From contig NC_089494.1 of the NCBI RefSeq assembly GCF_036850765.1, positions 3,286,001-3,350,000 on the forward strand: a stretch of DNA of 64,000 nucleotides, written 5' to 3'. The position numbers and the translations under genes are program-made. Shown in pieces: positions 22,101-33,956 of the stretch. The notes under the pieces were generated by a model that worked only from the letters and a program-made list of their open reading frames with translations, made no database searches and was not told where the DNA came from. How positions within the stretch are numbered: position 1 is the first letter of the stretch; each line of letters begins with the position of its first letter. This stretch comes from Saccopteryx bilineata. Its lineage: Eukaryota; Chordata; Mammalia; Chiroptera; Emballonuridae.

Positions 22101-22104
22101 CTTT

Positions 22105-22310
22105 ACATCTAACCTTTATTGACAAGCTTTGTGCTGAGCACCTTACATGGACTAATGCAATGACTTAACTATTCAAACATTCCTGTGAGTCACACTCCTG
22201 TTATTCACGTTTTCAAGGTGAAAAGTTGAGGCACAGGGGGGTCACCCCAATAGGAAGTGGCAGAGCTGGGATCGAGCTCAGGTCCGTGGGGTCCGGCGCC
22301 CAGGGCAGGT
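22105..22310 (+). repeat. MIR SINE relic
   Basis: The MIR pattern is readable: TTGTGCTGAGCACCTTACATG, then a segment like TTCCTGTGAGTCACACTCCT, AAAGTTGAGGCACAG, and GGAAGTGGCAGAGCTGGGAT. Order and spacing fit the 3' two thirds of MIR. Confidence 0.8.
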
Positions 22311-22644
22311 GAAGGAACCCTGGCTCCTAGGGGAGGGGAGGGAGCAGTGTCTGGTCCTCCAGCCCGGTGGACCTTCTCTCAGGGGACACAGCATCCTAGC
22401 ACAGAGCCCAGACATCAGAACAAAGTCACACTCTCCCTTCCACGGACCTGCTGATGGAAGAGTTGCTGCTCATGGGATGGGTCCCTTGGCCCCCTCCCGA
22501 GCAGAGCTTGGGGTATTCTGGTGAGGGAGGGAGGAGTCATCACTCCCCACCGCCTAGGACTGGCTGAGAAGATGAACAGCTCAGGGAGAGAGTACTACAA
22601 TACAATGCCGGGGGTTGGGGGTGGACATGGGCTCCCTCCCAAAC

Positions 22645-22745
22645 CCCACCCTACACCAGCTGTGTGACCTGGGACAGAGCACGGACCTTCCCTGGTCTTC
22701 CTCTTCTTCATCTCCCAGGAGATGTTTGGTGGACAAAAACAGATG
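22645..22745 (+). repeat. MIR fragment
   Basis: CAGCTGTGTGACCTGGGACA followed by CTTCCTCTTCTTCATCTCCC matches the MIR core. The rest is lost. Confidence 0.5.
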
Positions 22746-23149
22746 GAGACGTCAGTGCAACAAGTGGAGGCCCATCTAAACACTCGATGAAGTCGGCCTC
22801 CTTATCAATTTGGGAAGGAAGGATTGCACAACATACGGTATTGGGCAATTCACGATCTGGAAATGAATTGTTTTTGGATTCGGACCTTCCATCAGACACC
22901 ACGGTGGACTCTAAATGAAACCAAGAGCTCCGTGTGAAAAATAAAAGTCCCATAAGAAGCACCGAGAATTACAAGAAATTGTTCATTTCAAATAAGGACA
23001 GGACTTTATTCATAAAAGCAAAGGAAGAAGTCATGAAGGAAAAGATGCAGAGTAATACCTAAATTTAATAGTTTAGCCTTCTAGAAACTTAGGGCAAACA
23101 TCAAACAGACACAGTTGAAGTATCTTGCTAATAATTCAACTTTTTTTTT

Positions 23150-23620
23150 TTATTAAAATGAGGGTCTACTAAGGAAATAAATCATTTTCTATTATATGTT
23201 GTAAAGCTCTTTTTCCTTATTGATGATGAAAAGTGTTCAGGCGGGATTTCCTATTAAATGTTCTTTGTTGTCATTGTTAAATACCAATTCGATATATTTG
23301 AATCCATGTCTTTTCCTTTATAATTTTTTTGGTTTTGAAATCACTCTCCTGAATGTTGTTAATGATTTCACTCAAAATAATTCCTCATTCTTTCATGATT
23401 TTATATTTTTCTTTTAAATATTTTATCCATCTGGAACTTATTTTAATATGAAGACTAGTCCAAAGGATCTAGCTTTGTGCGTTGTTTCTTCTTTGTTTTT
23501 TTTTTTTTTTTTGAACCAAAGTCCCCAAAGTGTTTGTTGAGTAATCCATTTTCCCTACCGATTTGACCATAAATTAAATTCCCATGAATGATTTATACTC
23601 TTGACCCACCTTCTAAGTCC
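23150..23620 (-). mobile_element. L1M 3' region relic, antisense
   Basis: The plus strand carries the reverse of an old L1 3' part: TATTTTATCCATCTGGAACTT, AAGTGTTTGTTGAGTAATCC and CCGATTTGACCATAAATTAA occur in the expected order. Poly(T) at 23498-23512 interrupts it. Confidence 0.6.
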
Positions 23621-23884
23621 TCAGGTGTGCCTTCTAGTCAAGCTCAGCTCCAGCCCCTCACTGTCACTTCAGAGCGCCATGGAGGACCTAGGAGGGTGAG
23701 TCTGAGGGCTCACACCTCCCTCACCCCCAATTCTCTGATCTCTTCTCCCCACTTGTCTTCTTCGTCATGCGCAATTCCCGCCGGAACTTGATCGCGTTGC
23801 TCTGAATGTATGGATATGTTTAGAGATCATTTCAACTTCATAACAGGTTCTTCTCTACAAAAACGCAGAATGCGTATTACTTAA

Positions 23885-24075
23885 CACTTTAAAAAAAAAA
23901 TTTCGAATATGGAATTTAACACAAAAACTGAGACTCATGGACAAAGGTAAGAGTGCAGTGGTTACCAGGGTGAGGGAGATATAAGGGAGGGAGGCAGGGT
24001 GGGGTGGAGGGAGGGGTAAGAGAGGGACAGATATAAAGTGATGGAAAATATTTTATCCTTAAAAAAAAAAAAAGC
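23885..24075 (+). mobile_element. L1 3'-UTR relic with A-rich end
   Basis: ACTGAGACTCATGGACAAAG, GCAGTGGTTACCAGGGTGAG, a G-rich GGAGGGAGG stretch and GATATAAAGTGATGGAAAAT followed by an A run at 24061-24073 match the L1 3' ends common in laurasiatherian mammals. Confidence 0.55.
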
Positions 24076-24289
24076 AGTTAAGACACACACACCAGTTAAA
24101 AAGTAAAACACCACGACAGTATTTACAATGGAAAGAATAGTCCCTTCCTGTAGTTACATGTGTGTTCTTCAGTGGTGTCTACACCGCCAAGTCTAGTGTG
24201 TTCTTCCTGTGGTAGACAGGGGGTGACCTTGGTCAGTAGAAACAGAGGAAACACGTAAGAAAGCTCAGCGCCCGCCCACGGGGAAAGAG

Positions 24290-24805
24290 GAAGCACAAAA
24301 CGACTCAGAAAGGTAAGACTAGAAAGGGAATAAGAAGAAGAAATATGTCCTACAAGGGAAGTCCTTTGACCTAAATGACACGCACAAATCTCTAGAAAGA
24401 CTCCAACTACTGAAACTAAAAATCAAGAATTCATGTGAAGTCTCCACAGACCTAATAACAAAGAAAGAGACTGCGCTATTCTCCAAAATCTTCCCACTAA
24501 GAACCTCCCGCGGACGAGATGGCTGGACTGGTCAATTCGATTGGACATTTAGAAAATTAACACCAATACTTTGCAAATTATTTGAAAGAAAATAGAACAT
24601 GATGGAGCATTATCTCATTCATTCTGTAAGACCAGTATGACTCTGATACCAAAACCAGACAGAGACATCAGAAGGAAACCACAGGCCAGAATATAGTCAT
24701 CAACATCTTCAACCGAGTACTTGCAACCCAAATCCAGCGACATGTGGGAAGGATTACACACCAGGACCGAGTGGAAATTACTCCAAGAGAAAGATGTTGC
24801 TTTCG
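24290..24805 (+). pseudogene. decayed L1 ORF2 (reverse transcriptase region)
   Basis: Nucleotide blocks TCATTCATTCTGTAAGACCA, GACTCTGATACCAAAACCAG, ATAGTCATCAACATCTTCAA and CAAATCCAGCGACATG follow the order of the L1 ORF2 reverse transcriptase region. Frameshifts and stops interrupt it and no frame survives. It is a dead relic truncated at both ends. Confidence 0.7.
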
Positions 24806-24814
24806 CCTTTGACA

Positions 24815-25885
24815 CTTCCCTGTGAGTCACCTTTCTACCCTCTGGGTTTTTTTTCCTGCCACGTCCTGTTTCCTCACATTTGTTTCACATGTGTTCGTGG
24901 GTGCTCCTGGACATGGTTTACTGAGGGCTGCCTTAGAATCTTTGCGGAACTCGCCTGACCCCTTTCTTCCGTCTTGGTGTGGTCGTCCGTGTTTACTCAG
25001 TTGCAATCTTCTTGGTTCTCTGCATGGCGGGTGCACCTGTTCCTGTTTTTATCTGGGCTGTCGGCTTCTCTGGCACCCAGTTGGGTGTGTGAGGTATATA
25101 GATTGCCATATGATTCTTTGGGTCCCAAGGTCCCCAGCCACCTGCCCTCTTCTTTCCATCTTTCACATCGTCCGATGCTTGTTTTTATATGACATCTAGG
25201 GGTTTTTGGTTGGACATAGAGGATTAGCGAGAAGTACATCTACTCTATCTTACTGGAATTGAAGTACCCCTTTCTTTGGTTTTAATTGAGCATTATTACA
25301 TGTGATTCCATTTTATTTCCTCTTGGGGGGGGTCTGTCCTTTATACTTTCTTTAAAAACATTTTATTGCTCATCTTAGGGCTTACAATATGTATTTTAAA
25401 ACAATCTACAACCCCCTTTAAACAATGCCGCACCACTTCACGTGTAGTACAGAAACCTTATGACAGAGCATCTCCAATGGCTCCCCCTCCCCCCCCATTG
25501 CTGTTGCTGTCTCTCTTGCCCGTATGATGTAAAAACCCAAGGCATGGCTCCTGTTCTTGCTTTAAACAAACAACCATCTTGGGGAGCAACGGAAGATTAG
25601 AAATAGGAGAGGTGACTTTATTTTCATCTTCACTTATTTCTTCTCTAACCTGCTTCCTTTTTCTCCACGGTTCCCAGTTTCTGACCCACGTGTCTCGTAG
25701 GTCGGACAGGTCTGCTGACCCCTAATTCCCTCAGGTCTTGTTTTTATTTGTCCTTCACTTTTGAAGGAATAATTTTGCTGGGTGTAGCATGCTAGATTTG
25801 CATTTTCTTCCTTTCAAGATATTCCAGATTTCCCCAGGATGGAGTCCCACATGGTCCAGGCTAGACTTGTCGACCCACAGGGTCT
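24815..25885 (-). mobile_element. probable L1M relic, antisense
   Basis: TCCTTCACTTTTGAAGGAAT, AATTTTGCTGGGTGTAGCAT and a TTTCAAGATATTCCAGATTT block (25750-25830) match old L1 sequence in reverse. The left part (24830-25400) has the T-rich character of antisense L1, but I can place it only loosely. It abuts the plus-strand L1 piece, so orientation changes near 24810. Confidence 0.45.
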
Positions 25886-26522
25886 GCATGACATGAACGT
25901 TGACCTGAATGACACGTAAAAGGTTTCACACTCTGCCAAAAATATATGAATGCTACTCCGGCAAAAAAATCACCAAAACTTGTTCAAAATAATTAATTTT
26001 TGCCTTCTGATGGGAAGAAATTGTTTCTCATTGACTTTAATTAGTATTTTCTGTAGTTGTTAGGAAGTTTGGAAATCTATTCATATAGCTGATGGCCAGG
26101 CAGGGTTCCTTTTCTCATAAATTGCTTGATGACATCGGTAGGTCATTTTTTGGATCATTTCGGGTTGCTTATCCTTTTCTTACTGATTTTTAAGATACCG
26201 TTATCCATTTTGCCAATCAGTTCCTTCCCAGTTATTTGCATTGATTGCAAATATATTACATTTATCATTACTGATTTTAGCAACTTTCTTGGGGGGGGGT
26301 AATTTTGGTGTCCTTTTGCTAAATATTTAATTTGATGCTTAATTTATTTTTATTCTGCCTTTTTATAGCAAAAGTTATTTAGTAAGATTTAAAAACATTT
26401 TCCATGTAGCAAGCCTCTCTGTTTCTGTTTTGTTTTGGGGTTTTTTTTCTATTTCTTTTTCTGCTTAGGTTATTACATTAAGTTAATTGCATTATGGTCA
26501 GATAATTTGATCTGTGTTTTTT
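25886..26522 (-). mobile_element. probable L1M 3' region relic, antisense
   Basis: GGATCATTTCGGGTTGCTTA, CTTACTGATTTTTAAGATAC and GGTGTCCTTTTGCTAAATAT follow the order of antisense L1M 3' sequence. A G run lies at 26290-26299. The ends are indistinct. The SINE at 26523 is inserted directly after it. Confidence 0.4.
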
Positions 26523-26877
26523 GTTTGTATTTTTCTGAAGCTAGAAACGGGGAGAGACAGTCAGATAGACTCCCACATGCGCCCGACTGGGATCCACCCG
26601 GCACACCCACCAGGGGTCGATGCTCTGCCCCTCCGGGGCGTCGCTCTGTTGCGACCAGAGCCACTCTAGCGCCTGGGGCAGTGGCCAAGGAGCCATCCCC
26701 AGCACCCGGGCCATCTTTGCTCCAATGGAGCCTCGGCTGTGGGAGGGGAAGAGAGAGACAGAGAGGAAGGAGAGGGGGAGGGGTGGAGAAGCAGATGAGC
26801 GCTTCCCCTGTGTTCCCTGGCCGGGATCTCTGCACGCCAGGCCGACGCTCTACCACTGAGCCAACTGGCCAGGGCCT
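26523..26877 (-). mobile_element. tRNA-derived bat SINE (VES-like), B box deleted
   Basis: Reverse-oriented copy with target duplication ATCTGTGTTTTTT at 26510-26522 and 26878-26890, perfect over 13 bases. Compared with the copies at 43925 and 47330, the head lacks about 14-18 bases around 26826, exactly where the B box should be. The A-box complement remains (near 26859-26870). The copy cannot have a normal internal promoter now. Confidence 0.93.
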
Positions 26878-27087
26878 ATCTGTGTTTTTTTTATGTCTTC
26901 CTTTGAGCCTCAATCTAAAGCCTAAAATCTCAACATTTTGGCCACCCACGTGGCAGAAGGCTCTACAGCATGACCAGCACATGTCTGTACCTGGCGTGGA
27001 GAGAGAATGGGTAACCAGCAGGAGGCCCTGGGGGAGCTGTACACACCTTAGAGGCTCTTCTGTGTGGTATAGAAAGTGTCACATTAT

Positions 27088-27116
27088 ATCTGGAGGTCTA
27101 TACTTGACCTCCAGAT
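27088..27116. other. perfect 11-bp hairpin with 7-base loop
   Basis: ATCTGGAGGTC pairs completely with GACCTCCAGAT around the loop TATACTT. It may be chance or the inner part of an unrecognised inverted-repeat element. The flanking sequence does not continue the pairing. Confidence 0.6.
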
Positions 27117-28290
27117 TCACAGTGACCTCTGCTGCTCTACAACCCTGTTTGTGCCTGGAATTTACCTGATCAGGTCAGTGAACTGCCTGTCCCTGAACAT
27201 TTCTTCCTCATGTATCCATTTCTGTATTACCAGCCCAGAACCACCCAGAACAACCCAGCTTTTTGCTCCTGAGAAGCCTCTGCGTGGGGGAAAACGGGAC
27301 ATTAACTAAGCAATCGCCACGTTTACTCCATTCGGCTGGGGGGCCATTCACGCCCAACCTACTCGGCAGCCGGTGTGGTGTGGTGTGGTGCCCAGTCCTG
27401 CTTACGGTCATGCAGTAAGCACCCCACGTGGTGGACTCTAAACAGCCCTCCGGCCAGGAATAGAAAACGTCCTGCATTTTAATGATGGGAGCCTTCTCCA
27501 GGGACTACATTTTCCTGGGGAAGTGGTAGCCTTCACCACAGCCTGCCCTCCGCCCAGGACAGACACACCCTTAGAGGAAATCTCCTTTCTCCCTTGAATC
27601 TCAAAGAAATTAAGGTGTATCCCCCAATCACCTCTCGTGGATATTTTTTCTTTTTCTGTCCAGCCCCAGGCAGACGGCCAGACCCTGGCCATGTCCCTGG
27701 GGAGCGCGCGGCACCTCTCGGTTGTCCTCAGACCAGAAGGTTCCAAGCCAGTAGCACGGAGAAGGGCGGGCTGCAGCCCACGCAGCTCTGCCGTGAGTCA
27801 TTCTTTGTGTAAATACCGTCTCTAGGATACCCCATCTTCCCAGGAACCCCGCAGAGTGATATATATCGTGTTGCTTAATACGTATGTATTGAAAAATTAA
27901 TGATGATAGTAAGCAGCTGCTTTCGGTGTCTGCCAAGTGATACATTCTCTTCTGCTCCGCCGAAAAGCGGTTGACTCATTGGAAGCAGACATCCCAATGG
28001 GAGGCATTGGAGCCAAGGGTCCCCAAGTTTTGCGCAAGCTTTATGTTCCAACCAGCCGCGGTTTCTCCGGCTTTAACGGTCGCAGCACAGCCCCGGACGG
28101 TCCTCACAGGTGCCGCAGGTCTGCCATCAACCGTGAAGCTTTCTGAAGACATTTCCCTTTCTTGAAAGGAGAGGAGAGAGCGGCAGCGCACCCCTTAGAA
28201 CAAAAACGCCAGTGATATTTCCCTGCAATATCTCTGCCATTTCCCTAAGGGCCAGTTTCCTCTGATTTACTCCTCCTCCTCCTCTAAACA

Positions 28291-28291
<1 letters not shown>

Positions 28292-28327
<36 letters not shown>
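28292..28327 (+). repeat. (AC)18 microsatellite
   Basis: A perfect AC run of 18 units, preceded by (TCC)4. It is likely to be polymorphic in length. Confidence 0.95.
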
Positions 28328-28330
<3 letters not shown>

Positions 28331-30079
28331 CTCCTTGAATTCCAGATATCTGGTCCCGAGTTCTTTCCCTTCAACACTGAGTCTACATCCTGTCTGCCTT
28401 CAGCCTCCCCCAGAGAGACAAAATGTCCACATGTCCTCGGTCCTTGACCGACACCTGGAATCATATTGGCCAGGACTAGCCTCTAATGACCCTACAGAGA
28501 TAAATAAATAGGGTGGATCATATCTGCGTGCCTCACGAATGGCTATCCCACTTTTTTTCCCAAGTGGGTTCATTCAACATAGCCATTAAGGCTGAGTAGT
28601 TCATAAGAGAGAGGGGCTACGGCTGGAGAAATAGCTGTCATTAAACACATGGGTCCCCCCCGCCCTGGTGCAGTGAGGTGCTCATATGCCTTGAGATTAG
28701 CAAATGAGATGCCGGGGGACCGAGACCAACTGAGGGACAGCAACCCTCGTTCCACCCTCAAGAGTACATCCGCCATGATGCCGTTCAGTGTAAGGACAGC
28801 CAGACCCGCTCTGAAATTGTTTTCCCATCCACCCACTTTCAGACCACTGCCAGGGCTTGACTTAAATACACGTCTGAGTTAGTTCTGCCACCTTTCACTC
28901 AATTCAGGTCCTTGGGGGTCGGGGGCTCCATTTATTTCACCACAAATAGAAAGTGCATCTTTAAGAAAAGTGTTTTTACCATACGATGTCCCTGGGATGT
29001 CTAATAATGGGGCTGTTTGTAGTACTCCATTCTAACACTCACACTTTCTATTTTTACTTTATTTTAGGGAGTGATAGAACACCGAGTGCAGTATCCCTCA
29101 GTGGTGAGAGGTGCAAGTTTGCCTTATTCCTGTCTGCAAGAAACACAGTGGCAATGGCTTCTGTCCTCTCCGCCCACCTAGAGCTGGGGGCACTTGCTGG
29201 CATGCTGACTTCTTCCCACTTCTAGCACTTGTGCCCTCTTCTCTTCCTGAGGCTTTCCTCCACGCTTTGGGAGTTTGCTTGGCTTTACGCAGATCAGGCT
29301 CTAAAAGGGGAGGGGGCACGGGAGGGTCCACTGGAGATCACTATGAGCAAATGGGGGTGGGGTGGGAGTGGGTGGGCAAACGCTCTCTCTTCCTCTATCT
29401 CTGCTGCTGATGGGACAGTTCTGAGGAGGCCATTCCACTTGAATGCGTTCTTTTCCTTCAGCCTTTTATTTCTTTTTCTTGGCTTATTGCAATGGCTAAG
29501 ACCTTCGACACCATTTTCAATAGGAGTGGTGAGAAGAGGGCGTTCTGGCCTGGTTCTTTGAGGTTTTTCTTTCGTGCGCTACCCCTTCACTGAAGCTTTC
29601 CTGGCCCAGTTGTTCAGCTTCAGGTTCTGGAGAAGGTTGTGAAGACCTCTGCCTAGGAGGGCAGAGGGTTTTATTGAGTTTTCATTTTTTATTTTTACAC
29701 AGTGCCTGTCTATGTGTGTCGTCTGCTTCCCGGACTGTGACCTTCTTCAGAGTAGGAGGAGACTAGTGAGTTAGAAAGACCATAATCTGAACTCGATTCA
29801 AAACCCTCTTCTACTCCTTATTAGTTATGCAAATTATGCAATCCAGCTGAACTTTACACCTGCCTTTTTATAAGGCCAAAATAATGATAAATGGCTTAAA
29901 GGATATATTTATATATATATTTTTTAATTTACCAGCAAGGAAGTGGAGGTTTGGGAGAGGATCCCATCAGGCATGAAGGCATGGATTGGCCGTGGGGAAG
30001 GATGCTGGGTGAAGCTGGCAGCTCCCATGCTTCTGCTGCTCTGTCACAATGCCTCTGCTTTCCAGCCCAAAGCTGAGGA

Positions 30080-30487
30080 TGTGAGCGTCAGCAACAGCAA
30101 CCACACTATTCTCATTGCCCCTCTGCTTCCATAATCGGTTCCCTTCAACCACGCCAGCCTGCTTCTCATCCTACATGAAGCCATTCTCACTGCTGCCTCA
30201 GGACCTTTGCACGGGCTGTTCCATCTGCCCAGAATGTTTTCTTCTCAGCTCTATTTGCAGGAGGAGCCCCTTCATTTCCTTTATGCCCTTATTTTAAGAA
30301 GCTTCAACGCTTCCCCTCCGACCCTTCATGTATCCCTTTCCCATTGTGTTTGTCCTCCTTAATATTGTCTATTCGTGATTTAACTAGAAGTAATTTAATG
30401 ATGTCTTTTATTCTTTGCCCATTTCTATTGCTAAAAAGAGGGAGCAAGGATTTTTTTGTCATATATATATGTATGTATGTGTATATG

Positions 30488-30522
<35 letters not shown>

Positions 30523-30640
30523 TATATTATATATATATATTTATATATATATATTATCCCATTGCTGTACCCCAGAACGAAGACAGGGTCAGCGCTCACT
30601 AATGTTTTTTGAATGAATGAACCTGGATCAGAGAGAGGGT
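30080..30640 (+). mobile_element. L2 LINE 3' end with AT microsatellite inside
   Basis: The L2 3' order is clear: CAGGACCTTTGCACGGGCTG, TTCCATCTGCCCAGAATG, a CTTCAACGCTTCCCCTCCGA block, then after the interruption GCTGTACCCCAGAACGAAGA and TTGAATGAATGAAC at the 3' terminus. The AT/TG-rich tract at 30462-30556 replaces the segment before the final 60 bases. Confidence 0.8.
30462..30556 (+). repeat. (TA)n/(TG)n compound microsatellite
   Basis: Alternating TATATA, TATG and TG units run over about 95 bases, then return to TATAT. It is self-complementary over much of its length. Confidence 0.9.
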
Positions 30641-31413
30641 CATGCTGGCGGCCATGGACTGGTGATGTCAGCTGTCAGTGGAGTGGCGTCTGCTCCCAGT
30701 GATCCCGCTCGTGAGAAAGTAGTTTTCCCCTGAACCTTTGGACTGAAGCGCGAAGCATCTTTGGACTGAATTTCGGGATAAATTGGGGGAGTGAGGGGCT
30801 ATCAAGTGAGCAACAGGAAAGATGGTGTTCTGAGCAAGTCATTGGCAACAGAAAGGGAGAATGTCCACACCTGCATTCGAGAACGCTGGCCAGGTCACAT
30901 TCACGGCATCCTCCCCGTGACAGTGCCCATCAGTGCCCAACACCCTGCCTGGCACAGGGAAGTGCTTTCTAATGAAGAATGACTGAGGCAGACTATCCAG
31001 TGTGGAGTTAATTATATCGTTTGGCCATGCGTGACCGCGCAATTGCCTTGCGTGTCCTCTAGTTATCAGCTTGCGGATCGAGTTCCTCTGACACCCTGCA
31101 GGTTTTAATCAGCATGCTCTTCAAGTTAATTGCAGGTACGTGCGCACAGGTCAGGATACGTTACTTAGAGACAACCGTGATGAGCCCTCACAGTGGCCCC
31201 GGAGCCTGGCATCCACACATTCTGGCATACATGGCGTCATTCTCCTTCCTCATTTGCTCTTAGGTGTCATCCCTGCAAAGAATCTTTTTACTGATCTTGG
31301 ATTGAGTGACCAGTCCACAACTTGCCTGCCTTTTTCTTCTCATATTGGAAAAATGCAGCCCACCCAGAAGTTATTGTTTCTCTAAATAAATAAACAAACT
31401 AATAAAACGCAAA
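30641..31413. other. unassigned stretch
   Basis: No gene or repeat is recognised. The part around 31000-31140 is mixed-composition sequence with TTAATTA-like and TTTTAATCAGC motifs and no low complexity. It is a possible conserved non-coding element, but I cannot test this. Confidence 0.3.
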
Positions 31414-31803
31414 CCTGACCAGACGGTGGCCCAGTGGATAGAGCGTCGGCCTGGGACGCTGAGGACCCAGGTTCGAAACTCCAAGGTTGCTGGCTTGAGC
31501 GTGGGCTCATCTGGCTTGAGTGCGGGGTTGGTGGCTTGAGCGTGGGATCGTAGACATGACCCCATAGTCGCTGGCTTGAGCCCAAAGTCGCTGGCTTGAG
31601 CAAGGGGTCACTGGCTTGGCTGCAGCCCACCAGTCAAGGCACGGATAAGAAAGATACCAGTCAACTAAGGTGCGGCAACAAATAATTGATGCTTTTCATT
31701 TCTCTCCCTTCCCGTCTGTCTCTGTCTCTTTGTAGCTAAGAAAAAATAAAAATTAAATAAAATAAAAAGAGAGAGAAGAAGAAGAAAAAGAAAAGAAAAG
31801 AAA
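31414..31803 (+). mobile_element. tRNA-derived bat SINE, long type with GCTGGCTTGAGC array
   Basis: The head begins CCTGACCAGACGG, with GTGGATAGAGCG and B box GGTTCGAAACT (31470-31480). It continues through about six GGCTTGAGC-type units, CAGTCAAGGCACGG, a CT-rich segment and a long A-rich tail. The internal GGCTTGAGC array is longer than in the copy at 42096. No convincing target duplication is visible. Confidence 0.85.
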
Positions 31804-33550
31804 TGAACTGTATTTAATGATTTTATCTCCGTCAGAGAGAAGCGGGTCGAACAGGTGGTGAGCTTTGTTTACCCTCCTTGGGAAGGAATCACCCTGAAGC
31901 TCAGCGAACCTTTCCGAGGCACACTCTCCGGAGATGCCACCAGAAGGTCCCTCCTCACCCGGGGGTTCGAATCCTGGGTGCGCTGTGGAATCCCCTCCGC
32001 GTCAGCACCATCTTCGTGTGAAATATTCTGGAGTCTGTCGTTTGTCTCTAAGAAGCAGGGACGCACACTCTCACACAGATGGCGCCATTCTTCAGCTGCT
32101 CATGTGGGGGTACGTCTGCGGAGGCCTCCGAGAGCAGAGGAGGGCCTGAGCCAAGGGAAGATGGGGACGAGAGAGAGACAGAGAGAGAGAGAGAGACTGG
32201 GTCTGGGGCCAGCCTGCCACCCGAGAGCCAGCAGTCAGAAGACTGCCCTCTCCACCCCTTCCCCACCCTTAGCCAGCTCCACCAGAATAACAAAGACCAG
32301 CCATCTCCAGGCCGGACACTGAGATTTGTCCAGCCTCATAAAAGAAAAAGACAATCAAAAGCCGCGGCTGATACTGAGTTTGGAACATGTGTGTGCCCAC
32401 TAAGCAAAGCCATGTGCGCAGAGCGCGCTTACAGCCGGAGAAGAGTAAAATGGGAGAGGAAGCAACCCTCCGTTCATTTGCAGAAGGTGCAAGGCAGCGT
32501 GGATGCCCGTGCGGGTCCTCCTGAGGCGGCTGAGGGGACAGGCCAGCGTGTGTGGCAGGCCTGCCGTGTGCCCGCGGACGGCACTGGCCTCGTCAGCATT
32601 GTGTGCAATTCTCAGAGATCTTTTCTGCTTTCTCTGGGGCGGGTGGGGGGGACCTTTATCGGAACGGCCTCTGGTGTTTCTCTGACAGGGATCACGTCTG
32701 CGTCTCAGCAGAAGATAAAACCCCAAACCTCTGCACCAGACTCCGCAGGCTTCTCCGACTGTGGAAGGCAGCACGTGGAAGCGCCTGCCGGTGGCAGGGG
32801 ACCGGGCGGGGCTCCCGGTGCGCATGCATCGCTGCGCACGCCCTGCAGCCGTCAGTGCGCCGCCCAGGGGCAGGCTGGGCCGTGCCGGCCGTCCTCCTTG
32901 TGTGGCCCACGGTATTCACCGGCCTGTCTAGCCTCCCTCATCGGGGGCTTCGCTCTGGGTGATAGACTGCATTTTGCACACAAAATGCCCCCCCCTCCCC
33001 GAAAGACTCCATAGAAGAGAGACTGTTCCCCCGCACGAGGAGCAAGCTCACAGCAGTCTGCAAGGCGGTTTACGTCAGTTTTCTCTGGACTTTTGGTCGC
33101 GTGACTCCGGCCGTGTGCACACACTGGGTCTGGGCGAGTCGCAACCTTGACATGGCTGCTCAGCCTTGTTCGGCAGCGGTGCTGCTGGTCCTGTGACCGC
33201 GCACCCAGGCTGGAGGACCCACGGCTCAGTGGAAACCATCGTCCACTCTCTTGCTGGACGACAGAGACACGCTTCTCTGTGGGTGCGTGTGCAGCTTTTC
33301 ACAGAGACGGGGCAGGATCTCACATGTTGTTTTACACCCTTGCATGCAAATGGAATGTTCTAGAAACACCCCTCCCTGTGCAGTGTGTGCTCCAGCTCCA
33401 TCAGGTCTATGGGGCACCCAACTCCACTGAGCACAGTGCCGTTCCCTCATTCAGGCCAGGCTGGGTCTGCAGCAGCTCGCAGAGCTGAGGGTTGGGACCG
33501 CCCCCTCCAGGGCCCGCCCCACCCTGGGCTTGCTTCTGCAGGCCTCGTGG
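31804..33550. other. unassigned, CpG-rich in the middle
   Basis: No repeat family is recognised. A 311-codon frame at 32079-33014 exists on the plus strand, but its peptide has no domain I know and the stretch is GC-rich, so chance is the likelier explanation. A (GA)n run lies at 32170-32196. Confidence 0.4.
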
Positions 33551-33563
33551 TACTTTGCTTTTC

Positions 33564-33785
33564 ATTTTCTTCTTGAATTTTTCCATTGATTTGAGAGAAA
33601 GAAAAGGAGAGAAAGAGAGAGGAAGGGAGAGAAACAGAGAGAAGCATCAACTCGCTGTTCCACTGAGCTGTTGCATGTAGTTGTGCACTCACTGACTGCT
33701 TCTGACACGTGCCCGGACCAGGGATAGAACCCGTGACCTCGGCGCTGGGACAACGCTTTATCCGCTGAGCCGCCCTGCCAGGGCC
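33564..33785 (-). mobile_element. short tRNA-derived SINE, older type
   Basis: A reverse copy of about 220 bases: GA-rich body, then the complement of CCTGGTCCGGGCACGTG and a tRNA-like head ending GCCAGGGC. Target duplications TACTTTGCTTTTC (33551-33563) and TACGTTGCTTTTC (33786-33798) agree at 12 of 13 positions. Confidence 0.88.
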
Positions 33786-33956
33786 TACGTTGCTTTTCGT
33801 AAATAAGGCTCCTGAACACGTATCAGCTTCTTACCCCACAGAGGTATCTTTAGGGCCATTTTCTGTTTATCGATGCCACTCACTTACTTCCCTTCCTGTC
33901 TCGGTCAAGCACCTGTCGGTCCTGACAACGTCTCAGGGACACTCAGGGAGCCCATG

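Larger units (their letters stand above)
26891..30079. other. unassigned stretch
   Basis: No gene or known transposon is recognised. It contains a perfect hairpin (27088-27116), TGTGG-type units near 27375, (TCC)4 and (AC)18 at 28271-28327, and several moderately open but featureless frames. Confidence 0.4.

Noticed and set aside
28292..28327. CRISPR-like or short tandem array
   Set aside because: A simple dinucleotide microsatellite. No spacer-repeat structure exists anywhere in the window.
32079..33014. 311-codon plus-strand frame
   Set aside because: No recognisable domain, GC-rich context and competing frames on both strands. A chance frame is more likely than a gene.
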